Shown here piece by piece: positions 1 to 9,596 of a DNA stretch of 64,000 nucleotides (position 1 is the stretch's first letter; each line of letters starts with the position of its first letter). Origin of the DNA: Caulobacteraceae bacterium (GTDB taxonomy: Bacteria; Pseudomonadota; Alphaproteobacteria; Caulobacterales; Caulobacteraceae). The notes under the pieces were generated by a model. That model was not told the DNA's origin. It did not search any database and saw nothing but the letters and a program-made list of their open reading frames with translations. A program made the position numbers and the translations under genes. The stretch is from NCBI GenBank assembly GCA_947478785.1, contig CANJXI010000002.1:54090-118089 (forward strand), written 5' to 3'.

Positions 1-1
1 C

Positions 2-613
2 TTCGAGCTGGACCCCGGGATGTTCGCCGACGAACTGCCCGACTTCGCGCGGGCCAGGACCGCGCGGGTGGCGGCGGGCCTGGGGGCGATCGCCCGCGTG
101 GTCTCCGAGGGGCAGGAGATCTATGCGCGAAAACTGACCTTCGCCGAGGCGCGCGCGCGGATCGAATGGGCGCACCGGCCCTATCACGCGGCGCTGGAGG
201 CGCTGATCGCCGAGGCGCACGCGGCGCACGGCTTCGCGATCCTGATCGATTGGCACTCGATGCCGGCGGCGGCGGCCCGGGCGGGGGGCCGCGACGGGTC
301 TTGCGACTTTGTCCTGGGCGACCGTTTCGGGGCGGCCTGCACCGGCGCGGTGACCGCCCGCGTCGAGGGCGAGCTGGAGGCCCTGGGCTACCGGGTGGCG
401 CGCAACAGCCCCTACGCCGGCGGCTACACCACCGAACACTACGGCCGGCCCGCCCGGCGGGTTCACGCCCTGCAGATCGAGATCAACCGCGCGCTCTACC
501 TCGACGAGGCGACGCTGGCGCCGACTGCGGGGTTCGAAACGCTGAAGGGAAAGATCGAGGCGCTCACGCGCGTGCTGGCCGGCGCCGACTGGTCCGGGCT
601 GAAAGCGCGCTAG
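2..613 (+). CDS. N-formylglutamate amidohydrolase family protein, 5' end outside window
   Basis: The reading frame is already open at base 2 and runs to a stop at 611-613, so the start lies upstream of the window. The visible 203 residues match the C-terminal two thirds of the N-formylglutamate amidohydrolase family (PF05013), zinc hydrolases that release formate from N-formylglutamate in histidine degradation or act on related N-acyl amino acids. Recognisable parts are the D-W-H-S-M-P segment, with its His as likely metal ligand, and the Q-I-E-I-N-R-A-L-Y region near the end. No hut genes are visible, so the true substrate is open. Other zinc amidohydrolases of the same fold cannot be excluded. 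Confidence 0.8.
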   Translation, partial: FELDPGMFADELPDFARARTARVAAGLGAIARVVSEGQEIYARKLTFAEARARIEWAHRPYHAALEALIAEAHAAHGFAILIDWHSMPAAAARAGGRDGSCDFVLGDRFGAACTGAVTARVEGELEALGYRVARNSPYAGGYTTEHYGRPARRVHALQIEINRALYLDEATLAPTAGFETLKGKIEALTRVLAGADWSGLKAR

Positions 614-675
614 GGTTACGAGGTTCCTCTCGGCTTCGCCGGGGGCGAGGAGATGCGCGCCTTGATGTAGCGCGC

Positions 676-757
676 AAAAAAAAGCCACGCCCGAAGGCGT
701 GGCAGTTCATTAGGGAGGAAACGCCCAGGAAGGGCAGAGGGGCAAAGCCGCCTCACC
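676..757 (-). ncRNA. short regulatory RNA, copy 1 (anti-SD core, resembles alphaproteobacterial MmgR/suhB RNAs)
   Basis: On the minus strand a plausible promoter is followed by about 80 nt of non-coding sequence. This comprises a small hairpin (723-735, stem GCCC/GGGC), a single-stranded stretch TTTCCTCCCT (complement of 712-721), and an 8-bp Rho-independent terminator hairpin (684-703) followed by eight U (676-683). A 19-nt block, TTCCTGGGCGTTTCCTCCC, recurs exactly in a second short RNA at 43840-43910. Two hairpins around an exposed UUUCCUCCC core, a size near 80 nt, and the terminator match my recollection of the MmgR/alpha-r8 (Rfam suhB) family, but that assignment is inference. The rest of the 614-1033 gap shows no credible gene. 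The predicted ends are approximate. Confidence 0.7.
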
Positions 758-762
758 CCCCT

Positions 763-791
763 GATATACGGTGCAGCGCACAAAACCACAA
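763..791 (-). promoter_or_regulatory. putative promoter of sRNA copy 1 with an overlapping TGC-rich element
   Basis: Read on the minus strand, TTGTGG (786-791) and TATATC (763-768) are separated by exactly 17 nt, and the predicted start near 757 gives an RNA of about 80 nt. Between and into the -10 box lies TTGTGCGCTGCAC (771-783), a TGC/GCA-rich element that recurs nearly unchanged at 881-900. Its position over the promoter would suit a repressor. It resembles the TGC-rich sites bound by PhaR-type regulators, which is only an inference. Confidence 0.45.
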
Positions 792-880
792 GTTCCAAAA
801 TGCAGTTTGTGGGCGTTTTCATGGGGGTAGAGCGAAAATCCTCGGCGATTCAGGGCTTTGCTGTGACGAAAAAATACGTC

Positions 881-900
881 ATATAGGTTGCACCGCACAA
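881..900 (-). promoter_or_regulatory. second copy of the TGC-rich promoter-like element
   Basis: On the minus strand this reads TTGTGCGGTGCAACCTATAT, matching the element at the sRNA promoter 117 nt away (TTGTGCG-C/G-TGCA, then TATAT). No good -35 box precedes it at standard spacing, so it may be an extra operator or a remnant of a duplicated promoter. Confidence 0.35.
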
Positions 901-1033
901 CGAACCGGTTCCATCGCCGCGCTCCCCCTTTTCGGAAGGCGCAGCATCGCTGTCGCGAACTCGTCGCTGGCCGCGAGGCTCCCGGTCGCCTAAAAGCCCG
1001 CCTTCCTTACGAGACCCGAGACACAAACCTCCT

Positions 1034-2866
<1,833 letters not shown>

Positions 2867-3334
2867 TTCCGCGCCGGCCGCACGGCCTGGACGCTGAGCA
2901 GCAGGCCCGCGAGGGCGAAGACCTGCGCCACCAGGCAGACGGCGGCGCCCATGCCGATCGGCGCCTCGGCTCCGGCCACGGCCTCCAGCCGGGCCTCCAG
3001 GCCCTGGTAGTCGTCGAGCTGAGCGCAGGCGAAGGCGTCGACGATCAGCCGCTCGTCCGCGCTCGGCGGACGGCCCGGGCAGGACAGCCCGACCGGCCGT
3101 CGGGCGTGCAGCCTGAGCTGCTGGACGAACACCTCCAGCGCCCGGTAGGCCTCGGCCCCGCCGCATCCGCAGGCATCCTCGAAGAGCCGTCGTAGCGCCG
3201 GGCAGGCGGCCTCCAGCGCCAGCATGCGCAGCGTCCGCAACAGCAGCCCCTCGCCCTGGAGCGGATCCGTCTCGAGCTCGTCAACCGCGCACGCCATGGT
3301 CTGCTCCACCGCCATGGCCGGACGTTATTGCTAT

Positions 3335-3349
3335 TGAGAATTACTCGCA
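3335..3349 (-). promoter_or_regulatory. Fur-box-like operator
   Basis: The minus strand reads TGCGAGTAATTCTCA, a 7-1-7 dyad matching the classical Fur core TGATAAT-N-ATTATCA at 11 of 14 positions. It lies in an AT-richer patch 37 bases before the preferred start of the small hypothetical gene and would cover its promoter. It could act on only that gene, because the KgtP-like gene on the other side ends at 3390. Confidence 0.6.
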
Positions 3350-3389
3350 ACTGCAATTCGGACCTGCAGGCTGAGTCCTGTTGACGAGC

Positions 3390-4697
3390 TCAATCCTCGG
3401 CGATGCGGCTATGTCTCCGGGTGTCGCGCATGGCCACGTAGACGACCAGCGAGGCGGCCACCACGACCGTCACATAGGTGAAGTAGCCGGTCTCGTGGCC
3501 CCGCTGCTTGAAGGCGAGCGCCACATATTCCGCCCCGCCGCCGAAGATGGCGTTGGCGATGGAATAGGGCAGCGCCACGCCCAGCGCGCGGACCTCGGTG
3601 GGGAAGAGCTCGGCCTTCACCACCGCGTTCACCGAGGTGTAGAGGGCCACTACCAGCAAGGCGCCGGTGACCAGGACGAAGGCGGTGGCGACATCGCGGG
3701 TGTGGCTGAGCGCCGACAGCACGGGCCAGGTCATCACCGCGCCCAGCAGGCCAAACGCGATCAGCATGGGCCGCCGTCCGATCCGGTCGGAGAGCGCGCC
3801 GAACACCGGCTGGGCGAAGGTGAAGACGGCCATGCTGCCGGCGGCGATGAGGTTCGCCTGGTCCTTGGAGAAGCCCGAGGTGTTGACCAGGAACTTCTGC
3901 ATGTAGGTCCCGAACGTATAGTAGGCGAGCGTCCCACCGGCGGTCAGGCCCATCACCGTCATGGTGGCGCGCGGGTGCGCCCGGATCAGTCCGAGCGTGG
4001 TGGTCCTGGGCCCCTGGCGGGCGTGGAAGGATGGCGTCTCGTCCATGCCGCGCCTGAGCCAGAAGACCGCGAAGGCCAGCAACCCGCCGATGAAGAACGG
4101 GATCCGCCAGCCGAACCGCTGCATGTCCTCCGGGCTGAGGACGGCGGTGAGCGTCAGCAGCACGCCAAGCGCGATCAGCTGGCCGCCCATCAGGGTGGCG
4201 TAGAATACCCCGGACCAGAAGCCGCGCGTCTCGCGCCGGGCCATCTCCGAGAGATAGACGGCGCTCGCGCCATATTCCCCGCCCATGCTCATCCCCTGCA
4301 GGATGCGGGCTGCCACCAGCACCGTGGGCGCGGCCATGCCGATCTCAGCCTGCCCGGGGCAGAGCCCGATGGCCAGCGAGCCCACGCCCATCAGCGACAC
4401 CGAGATCACCATGGCGGCCTTGCGCCCCACCCGGTCGCCGTAGAGGCCCATCATCCAGGCCCCGACCGGCCGGGCCAGGAAGCCCACCAGGAACACAGCG
4501 GCGGTGTTCAGGAGCTGGGTGGTGCGGTCGCCCTCGGGAAAGAACACCTTGGAGAAATAGAGCCCGAACGCCGCGTAGACGAACCAGTCGAAGGTCTCGA
4601 CCAGGTTGCCGGCGGATCCCGCCAGCATCGAGCGCACACGGTTGGTCAGGCGCTCCGGCGCGGCGGCGATGTCGGTCAAAGGCCTGCGGTCCCCCAA
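3390..4697 (-). CDS. MFS transporter of the metabolite:H+ symporter family, KgtP-like
   Basis: The 435-residue, 12-segment membrane protein follows E. coli KgtP (2-oxoglutarate permease) closely along its length: the G-N-L-V-E-x-F-D-W opening of TM1, the loop D-R-x-G-R-K after TM2, the G-G-E-Y-G-A-S signature in TM4, and A-L-S-D-R-I-G-R-R after TM8. Import of a dicarboxylate by proton symport at the inner membrane is the likely role; shikimate or citrate-type relatives share these motifs. The start taken is a TTG at 4697, with another in-frame TTG at 4676 equally possible, since the family has about 20-30 residues before TM1. It stands alone, with no metabolic genes beside it. Confidence 0.85.
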   Translation of the reverse strand: MGDRRPLTDIAAAPERLTNRVRSMLAGSAGNLVETFDWFVYAAFGLYFSKVFFPEGDRTTQLLNTAAVFLVGFLARPVGAWMMGLYGDRVGRKAAMVISVSLMGVGSLAIGLCPGQAEIGMAAPTVLVAARILQGMSMGGEYGASAVYLSEMARRETRGFWSGVFYATLMGGQLIALGVLLTLTAVLSPEDMQRFGWRIPFFIGGLLAFAVFWLRRGMDETPSFHARQGPRTTTLGLIRAHPRATMTVMGLTAGGTLAYYTFGTYMQKFLVNTSGFSKDQANLIAAGSMAVFTFAQPVFGALSDRIGRRPMLIAFGLLGAVMTWPVLSALSHTRDVATAFVLVTGALLVVALYTSVNAVVKAELFPTEVRALGVALPYSIANAIFGGGAEYVALAFKQRGHETGYFTYVTVVVAASLVVYVAMRDTRRHSRIAED

Positions 4698-4744
4698 ACC
4701 CGGATTGGAGCGGTTTTCGGCCCGGGATTCAATGGCTTCGGCGC

Positions 4745-4901
4745 CTCCCCCGAAGGGAACACTTCGGGGGAGGTGGATCGGCGCGGATACGCGACGAGAC
4801 GGAGGTGGCGTAAAGCTGCAAGCTCAGCGACCTTGGCCTTTGCGCCCCCTCCGTCGGCTTCGCCGCCACCTCCCCCGTCCTCTTCGGGCCGAGGGAGGAG
4901 C
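4745..4901. repeat. intergenic palindromic repeat element
   Basis: This fills the 317-base gap between the transporter and the aminotransferase. It opens with a 12-bp hairpin (CCTCCCCCGAAG / CTTCGGGGGAGG, 4745-4774), and its far end carries the inverted counterpart of an internal block (GGAGGTGGCG against CGCCGCCACCTCC), plus a GGCTTCGCC loop. The architecture matches the element at 7814-7933. No gene is supported here. Confidence 0.6.
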
Positions 4902-5014
4902 AGGGATCGGAAGGCAGCGGCGCGGATGTCCGGGATGACGGCTTTTGGGGTGCCCAGATGGACGAACCGCTCTCGGCTGGTCATGAAGGCGGACCTTCAA
5001 CGCGTTACTGACAC

Positions 5015-6184
5015 ATGACCAATCCGATCTACTCAAGCCTGCCGACGACGATCTTCGAGGAGATGTCGGGGCTGGCCGGCGCGCTGGGCGCGGTGAACCT
5101 GGGCCAGGGATTCCCCGACGATCCGGGACCGGAGGCGATCCGGGCGAAGGCGGCGGACGCCGTGCTCAACGGCTACAACCAGTATCCGCGGATGGCCGGG
5201 GCGCCTGAGCTGCGCGAAGCGGTCGCCGCGCACTACGGGCGCGCCCAGGGCCTTGACCTGGATTGGCAGACCGAGGTGACGGTGACCTCGGGCGCCACGG
5301 AGGCCCTGGCCTCGGCCTTCTTCGGCCTGCTGGAGCCCGGCGACGAGGTGGTGGTCTTCCAGCCGTTCTACGACGCCTACCTGCCGCTGATCCGCCGGGC
5401 GGGGGGCGTGCCCAGGCTGGTGCGCCTGGAGCCGCCGCACTGGCGCTTCGACAGGGCGATGCTGGAGGCCGCGTTCGGTCCGCGCACCCGCTTCGTGGTG
5501 CTGAACAACCCGATCAATCCGGCGGGCGTCGTCCTGCCCGAGGCGGATCTCGCCCTGCTGGCCGAATTCTGTGTCGCGCACGACGCGGTCGCCATCTGCG
5601 ACGAGGTCTGGGAGCAGGTGGTGTTCGGCGATGCCGTCCACCGGCCGCTGATCGGCTTTCCGGGCATGCGCGAGCGCACGGTGAAGATCGGCTCGGCGGG
5701 CAAGATGTTCGGCCTGACGGGCTGGAAGGTTGGCTGGCTGTGCGCCGCGCCGGAACTCACCCACACCCTGGCCCGCGCCCACCAGTTCCTGACCTTCACC
5801 ACGCCACCTAATCTGCAGTCAGCGGTTGCCTGGGGGCTGGAGAATAGCGGCGACTGGTTCCGCGAGATGCCGCAAGGCCTGGCGCGGTCGCGGGACCGGC
5901 TGGCCGAGGGGCTGCGGCGCGAAGGATTCGCGGTGCTGGCCTCCCAGGGCACCTATTTCCTGAACGTCGACCTCGCGGCTTCCGGGATCGTCGAGCCCGA
6001 CCGGGACTTCGCGCTCAGGGCCGCGCGCGAGGCGGGCGTGGCTTCGATCCCGGTCTCGGCGCTCTACGAGCAGGACCCGGTGACCTCGATCCTGCGCCTC
6101 TGCTTCTCCAAGGCCGACGCGACCCTGGACCTGGGCGTCGAGCGCCTGGCAAGGGCGCGGGAACTCTCGCGCGCGGCGGGCTGA
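5015..6184 (+). CDS. PLP-dependent class I/II aminotransferase (YbdL / kynurenine aminotransferase type)
   Basis: The 389-residue protein is a fold-type I aminotransferase. The PLP lysine is K230 in S-A-G-K-M-F-G-L-T-G-W-K-V-G, the pyridine-nitrogen Asp is D196 in C-D-E-V-W-E, and the phosphate and substrate site includes the N-N-P-x-N-P block near 164-169, here N-N-P-I-N-P-A-G instead of the usual N-P-H/L-N-P-T-G. The opening G-Q-G-F-P-D is typical of the YbdL/kynurenine aminotransferase branch, which transaminates methionine and aromatic amino acids. The exact substrate cannot be read from sequence. It is a single gene, separated from its upstream neighbour by a repeat element. Confidence 0.9.
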   Translation: MTNPIYSSLPTTIFEEMSGLAGALGAVNLGQGFPDDPGPEAIRAKAADAVLNGYNQYPRMAGAPELREAVAAHYGRAQGLDLDWQTEVTVTSGATEALASAFFGLLEPGDEVVVFQPFYDAYLPLIRRAGGVPRLVRLEPPHWRFDRAMLEAAFGPRTRFVVLNNPINPAGVVLPEADLALLAEFCVAHDAVAICDEVWEQVVFGDAVHRPLIGFPGMRERTVKIGSAGKMFGLTGWKVGWLCAAPELTHTLARAHQFLTFTTPPNLQSAVAWGLENSGDWFREMPQGLARSRDRLAEGLRREGFAVLASQGTYFLNVDLAASGIVEPDRDFALRAAREAGVASIPVSALYEQDPVTSILRLCFSKADATLDLGVERLARARELSRAAG

Positions 6185-6196
6185 GGGGCGCTCAGC

Positions 6197-6982
6197 TCAG
6201 CAGGTCGTCCCGCCGTCCACGATGAAGGTCTGCCCCGTCGTCCACGCGCCGGCCCGGGACGCCAGGTAGACGGCGGCGCCGGCGATGTCGTCGGGCTCGC
6301 CCAGGCGGCGCAGCGGGGTCGCGAAGGCCTCTTCCTGCTCGCCATCGGGGTTTTCCCACAGCGCCCGGGCGAAGTCGGTCTTCACCAGGCCCGGCGCGAT
6401 GCAGTTGATCCGGATGTTGTCGGGCCCAAGTTCGTGGGCCAGATTGCGGGCGAGCTGCATGTCGGCGGCCTTGGAGATGGCGTAGCCGCCGATCACCGTG
6501 GTGCCCTGGATGCCCGCGATCGACGAGATGATTATGATCGCCCCGTCCTTCCTGGCCCGCATCTCGGGGGCGACCATGCCGATCATCCAGTTGCTGGCGA
6601 TGATGTTGTTGGCCAGGATCTTGGTGAAGGCCTCGTCGCTGATCTCGAGCTGGCTGCCGTAGTATGGGTTGGAGGCGGCGTTGCAGACCAGGATGTCGAT
6701 CTTGCCGAACGCCTTGCGGGTCTCGTCCATCAAGGCCTGAAGATCGGCCTTCGACGAGATGTTGGCGGGGACCGCGATGGCGTGGCCGGGCGAGCGCGCA
6801 TTGATCGCGGCGGCCACGTCCTCGCAGGGGCCGGCCTTGCGCGAGGAGATCACCACCTTGGCGCCGTGGGCGGCCATGTGCTCGGCGATCGCCTTGCCAA
6901 TGCCCCGCGACGAGCCGGTGATCACCGCCACCTTGCCGGTCAGGTCGAACAGCCGCCCGGTCAGGCTAGTGGTCTCGCTCAT
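6197..6982 (-). CDS. short-chain dehydrogenase/reductase
   Basis: The product is 261 residues, a classical SDR. The start at 6982 is chosen over upstream codons because AAGGGAA precedes it at the right distance and the Rossmann motif T-G-S-S-R-G-I-G then falls at residues 22-29. The catalytic triad is visible as S153/S154, Y167 and K171 in the Y-A-I-S-K motif, with N-A-A near 101. The C-terminal T-G-Q-x-F-x-V-D-G-G is standard. NAD(P)-dependent oxidation or reduction of an alcohol or keto group, possibly a 3-hydroxyacyl or glucose-type substrate, is expected; specificity is unknown. It converges on the aminotransferase with 12 bases between stops. Confidence 0.9.
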   Translation of the reverse strand: MSETTSLTGRLFDLTGKVAVITGSSRGIGKAIAEHMAAHGAKVVISSRKAGPCEDVAAAINARSPGHAIAVPANISSKADLQALMDETRKAFGKIDILVCNAASNPYYGSQLEISDEAFTKILANNIIASNWMIGMVAPEMRARKDGAIIIISSIAGIQGTTVIGGYAISKAADMQLARNLAHELGPDNIRINCIAPGLVKTDFARALWENPDGEQEEAFATPLRRLGEPDDIAGAAVYLASRAGAWTTGQTFIVDGGTTC

Positions 6983-7188
6983 GGCGCGGTTCCCTTGAAA
7001 CATCCGTTTGATCGCCGGCATTTGCGGTGCCGGCCAAGGTGGCGTCAAGCAGGCGGGGCGGCGATTTCCCGCAACCTTCGGCTTGCCCCGGACCGCGAGG
7101 CCCCATAACTCAAGGATCACACTCAGGCTGGCGGTCGAGCGGTCCCGATGGACGCTGCCCGCCGGCGCTCTCTCCAAGGTGCGCGCAC

Positions 7189-7806
7189 ATGACGAACTGG
7201 ATGGTCCGGCTGGACGACGAAGACGGCGACGACGAGAAGGGCCGCGCGCCCGACATGCCGATGACCGCCGGTCCGGTGCAGAACGCGCTGTTCAAATCGC
7301 GCACCGTGCTGATCTTCGGCGAGATCGACATGCGCCTGGCCGAGCGGGTCACCGCCCAGCTCACCGCGCTCTCCACCGAGAGCGACAAGCCGATCCGGGT
7401 GATCATCAACTCCCCCGGCGGCCACGTGGAGAGCGGCGACACGATCCACGACATGATCCGCTTCTGCGGCGTCGAGGTGAAGGCGATCGGCACCGGCTGG
7501 GTGGCCAGCGCCGGCGCGCAGATCTTCCTGGGCGCCAAGAAGGAGAACCGGGTCTGCCTGCCCAACACCCGCTTCCTGCTGCACCAGCCGGCCGGCGGCA
7601 TGCGCGGCCAGGCCTCGGACATCCAGATTGAGGCCGAGCAGATCATCAAGATGCGCGACCGGGTGAACCGGGTGATCGCGCGTGAGACCGGCCAGACCGT
7701 CGAGCGGATCGTCAAGGACACCCAGCGCAACTACTGGCTCAGCGCCGAGGAGGCCGTCGAGTACGGCCTGGTCTCGCGGATCATCAACAACACGACCGAG
7801 GTCTAG
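7189..7806 (+). CDS. ClpP-like serine protease, stand-alone paralogue
   Basis: The 205-residue product has the ClpP fold with its triad intact: S107 in V-A-S-A-G-A, H132 in L-L-H-Q-P and D177 in K-D-T-Q-R-N-Y-W; the Ser-His spacing of 25 equals that in E. coli ClpP. The start is the ATG at 7189, preceded by AAGG; it leaves an unusual acidic N-terminus (D-D-E-D-G-D-D-E). That segment replaces the ordinary propeptide and axial loop, so coupling to ClpX or ClpA is uncertain. No clpX, clpA or tig lies nearby, which marks it as a second copy distinct from a clpPX operon. It may form mixed rings with the housekeeping ClpP; this is inference. Confidence 0.88.
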   Translation: MTNWMVRLDDEDGDDEKGRAPDMPMTAGPVQNALFKSRTVLIFGEIDMRLAERVTAQLTALSTESDKPIRVIINSPGGHVESGDTIHDMIRFCGVEVKAIGTGWVASAGAQIFLGAKKENRVCLPNTRFLLHQPAGGMRGQASDIQIEAEQIIKMRDRVNRVIARETGQTVERIVKDTQRNYWLSAEEAVEYGLVSRIINNTTEV

Positions 7807-7813
7807 GCCCAGG

Positions 7814-7933
7814 TCCTCCCCCTTTTGGGGGAGGTGGCGCGCAGCGACGGAGGGGGTTTCATCCACGGCCGACAGGTCAGCGGGTTTCGACCCCCTCGGT
7901 CAGCTTCGCTGACAGCTCCCCCTGAGGGGGAGC
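7814..7933. repeat. intergenic palindromic repeat element
   Basis: Two G+C-rich hairpins bound the element: CTCCCCC-TTTT-GGGGGAG at 7816-7833 and GCTCCCCCTGAGGGGGAGC at 7915-7933. Inside, GGAGGGGGT and ACCCCCT face each other and a TCAGC-TTC-GCTGA hairpin follows. It ends eight bases before the glucosidase start, so its last hairpin will be in that gene's leader. The plan is the same as at 4745-4901. Confidence 0.6.
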
Positions 7934-7940
7934 ACAGGCC

Positions 7941-9557
7941 ATGAGTGAGCCAAGCCCCTGGTGGAAGGGTGCGATCCTCTACCACGTCTATGTGCGCAGC
8001 TTCTTCGACAGCGACGGGGACGGTCACGGCGACTTGGCGGGCGTGTTGGCCAAGCTCGACTACATCGCAAGTCTTGGCGTCGACGGGATCTGGCTCTCGC
8101 CGATCCACCCTTCGCCGAACCGCGACTGGGGCTACGACATCGCCGACTTCGACGGCGTGCAGGCCGACTACGGCGGGCTGGCCGATGTCGAGCGGCTGCT
8201 GGAGGCGGCGCACGCGCGCGGCTTGAAGGTCGTGCTGGACGAGGTCCTGTCGCACACCTCCGACGAACATCCCTGGTTCGTGGAGAGCCTGAGCGGCGGG
8301 CCGGACGGTCCCAAGGCCGACTGGTACGTCTGGGCCGACCCGAGGGAAGACGGGACGGCGCCCAACAACTGGCTGTCGGTGTTCGGCGGCCCGGCCTGGG
8401 CCTACCAGCCGGCGAGGCGGCAGCACTACCACCACAAGTTCCTCCGCCAGCAACCCAAGCTCAACTGGCGAAGCCCTGGCGCCCGGGAGGCGGCGCTTGG
8501 CGTGCTGGACCTGTGGCTGGAGCGCGGCGTCGACGGTTTCCGGCTGGACGTGGCCGGCACCTTCCTCCACGACCCGGCGCTCCCCGACAATCCGCCGGTG
8601 CCGACGCCTGAGCGCACCGCCTACGACTGGTCCCATGCCGGCAACCTGCAGCGCCACCTGCACGACTCCAACCTGCCGGAGAACGTCGAGACGCTGGATG
8701 TGGTGCGGCGCCGGGTCGAGGCGCACAACGAGGGCGGGCCACGCTTCGTATTCGGGGAATTCTCGGAGGAGGAGGAGCGCTGCGGGGCCTATCTTTCGCC
8801 GGCCGAGGGCCTTCACTCGGCCTATACGTTTGTCATGCTGCTGGCCAAGGACCTGACGCCGGCCTTCGTGCGCGGGCACTACGCGACGCTTGGCGCCTAT
8901 CCGGCCCACTGGCCGACGATCTCGTTCTCCAATCACGACGTGCCGCGCACGGTGAGCCGCTTCGGGGGCCCCGACGCCTCGCCCGAGGTGGCCAGGCTCA
9001 TGTTTGCGCTGCTGATCTCGCTGAAGGGTACGACGCTCATCTACCAGGGCGAGGAGCTTGGCCTGCCACAGGCCAGCCTCCGCCGCGAGCAGCTGCGCGA
9101 TCCGGTGGGCGACCTCTACTGGCCTTACGCCGGCGGCCGCGACGGCTGCCGCACGCCCATGCCCTGGAGCCCGGGGCCGAACCTCGGCTTCACGACGGGC
9201 GCGCCCTGGCTGCCGGCCGCAACCGAACACGTGGGCCTGACGGTCGCCGCGCAGGAAGCCGATCCGGAGTCCACGCTCGCCTTCGCCCGCGAGATGATCG
9301 CGCTCAGGAAATCGTCGCCGGCCATGACAGTGGGCGGGCTGGAGTTCCTGGAAACCGCCGATCCAGTGCTGGCCTTCGTTCGGCGAGAGGGCGGGGAAGC
9401 GATCGCCTGCGTCTTCAACATGAGTCCCGAGCCGCGCTTCCTGGAGGAGCCCGCGTTCGAGGGCGCCGTGCTGCTGATGGTGCGGGCGGGCGACGCCGAC
9501 CTTCGCGGAGGCTCGATCGGTCTCTCGGCATGGGCCGCGGTCTTCCTGCGGCTCTAG
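7941..9557 (+). CDS. GH13 alpha-glucosidase / oligo-1,6-glucosidase family protein
   Basis: The 538-residue protein shows the four GH13 regions: D-E-V-L-S-H-T-S-D near 100-108, nucleophile D203 in G-F-R-L-D-V-A, acid/base E273 in F-G-E-F, and transition-state stabiliser D333 in S-N-H-D-V-P-R-T. Ser in place of Asn in region I (S-H-T instead of N-H-T) is common in the alphaproteobacterial alpha-glucosidase branch (GH13_23). Hydrolysis of maltose-type or isomaltose-type ends is likely. No signal peptide is seen, so it should be cytoplasmic. Unusually there is no neighbouring TonB receptor or maltose transporter. Confidence 0.92.
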   Translation: MSEPSPWWKGAILYHVYVRSFFDSDGDGHGDLAGVLAKLDYIASLGVDGIWLSPIHPSPNRDWGYDIADFDGVQADYGGLADVERLLEAAHARGLKVVLDEVLSHTSDEHPWFVESLSGGPDGPKADWYVWADPREDGTAPNNWLSVFGGPAWAYQPARRQHYHHKFLRQQPKLNWRSPGAREAALGVLDLWLERGVDGFRLDVAGTFLHDPALPDNPPVPTPERTAYDWSHAGNLQRHLHDSNLPENVETLDVVRRRVEAHNEGGPRFVFGEFSEEEERCGAYLSPAEGLHSAYTFVMLLAKDLTPAFVRGHYATLGAYPAHWPTISFSNHDVPRTVSRFGGPDASPEVARLMFALLISLKGTTLIYQGEELGLPQASLRREQLRDPVGDLYWPYAGGRDGCRTPMPWSPGPNLGFTTGAPWLPAATEHVGLTVAAQEADPESTLAFAREMIALRKSSPAMTVGGLEFLETADPVLAFVRREGGEAIACVFNMSPEPRFLEEPAFEGAVLLMVRAGDADLRGGSIGLSAWAAVFLRL

Positions 9558-9596
9558 CGCCTTCCGCCGCCGCCCGGCGCGGCCTAGAACGCAAGC

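Noticed and set aside
616..898. Minus-strand frames of 62-68 codons over the sRNA region
   Set aside because: They cross the terminator hairpin and core of the sRNA, have no ribosome site and are not protein-like.
4676..4984. Minus-strand frame of 102 codons between transporter and aminotransferase
   Set aside because: It lies entirely on the palindromic repeat element and has repeat-derived composition.
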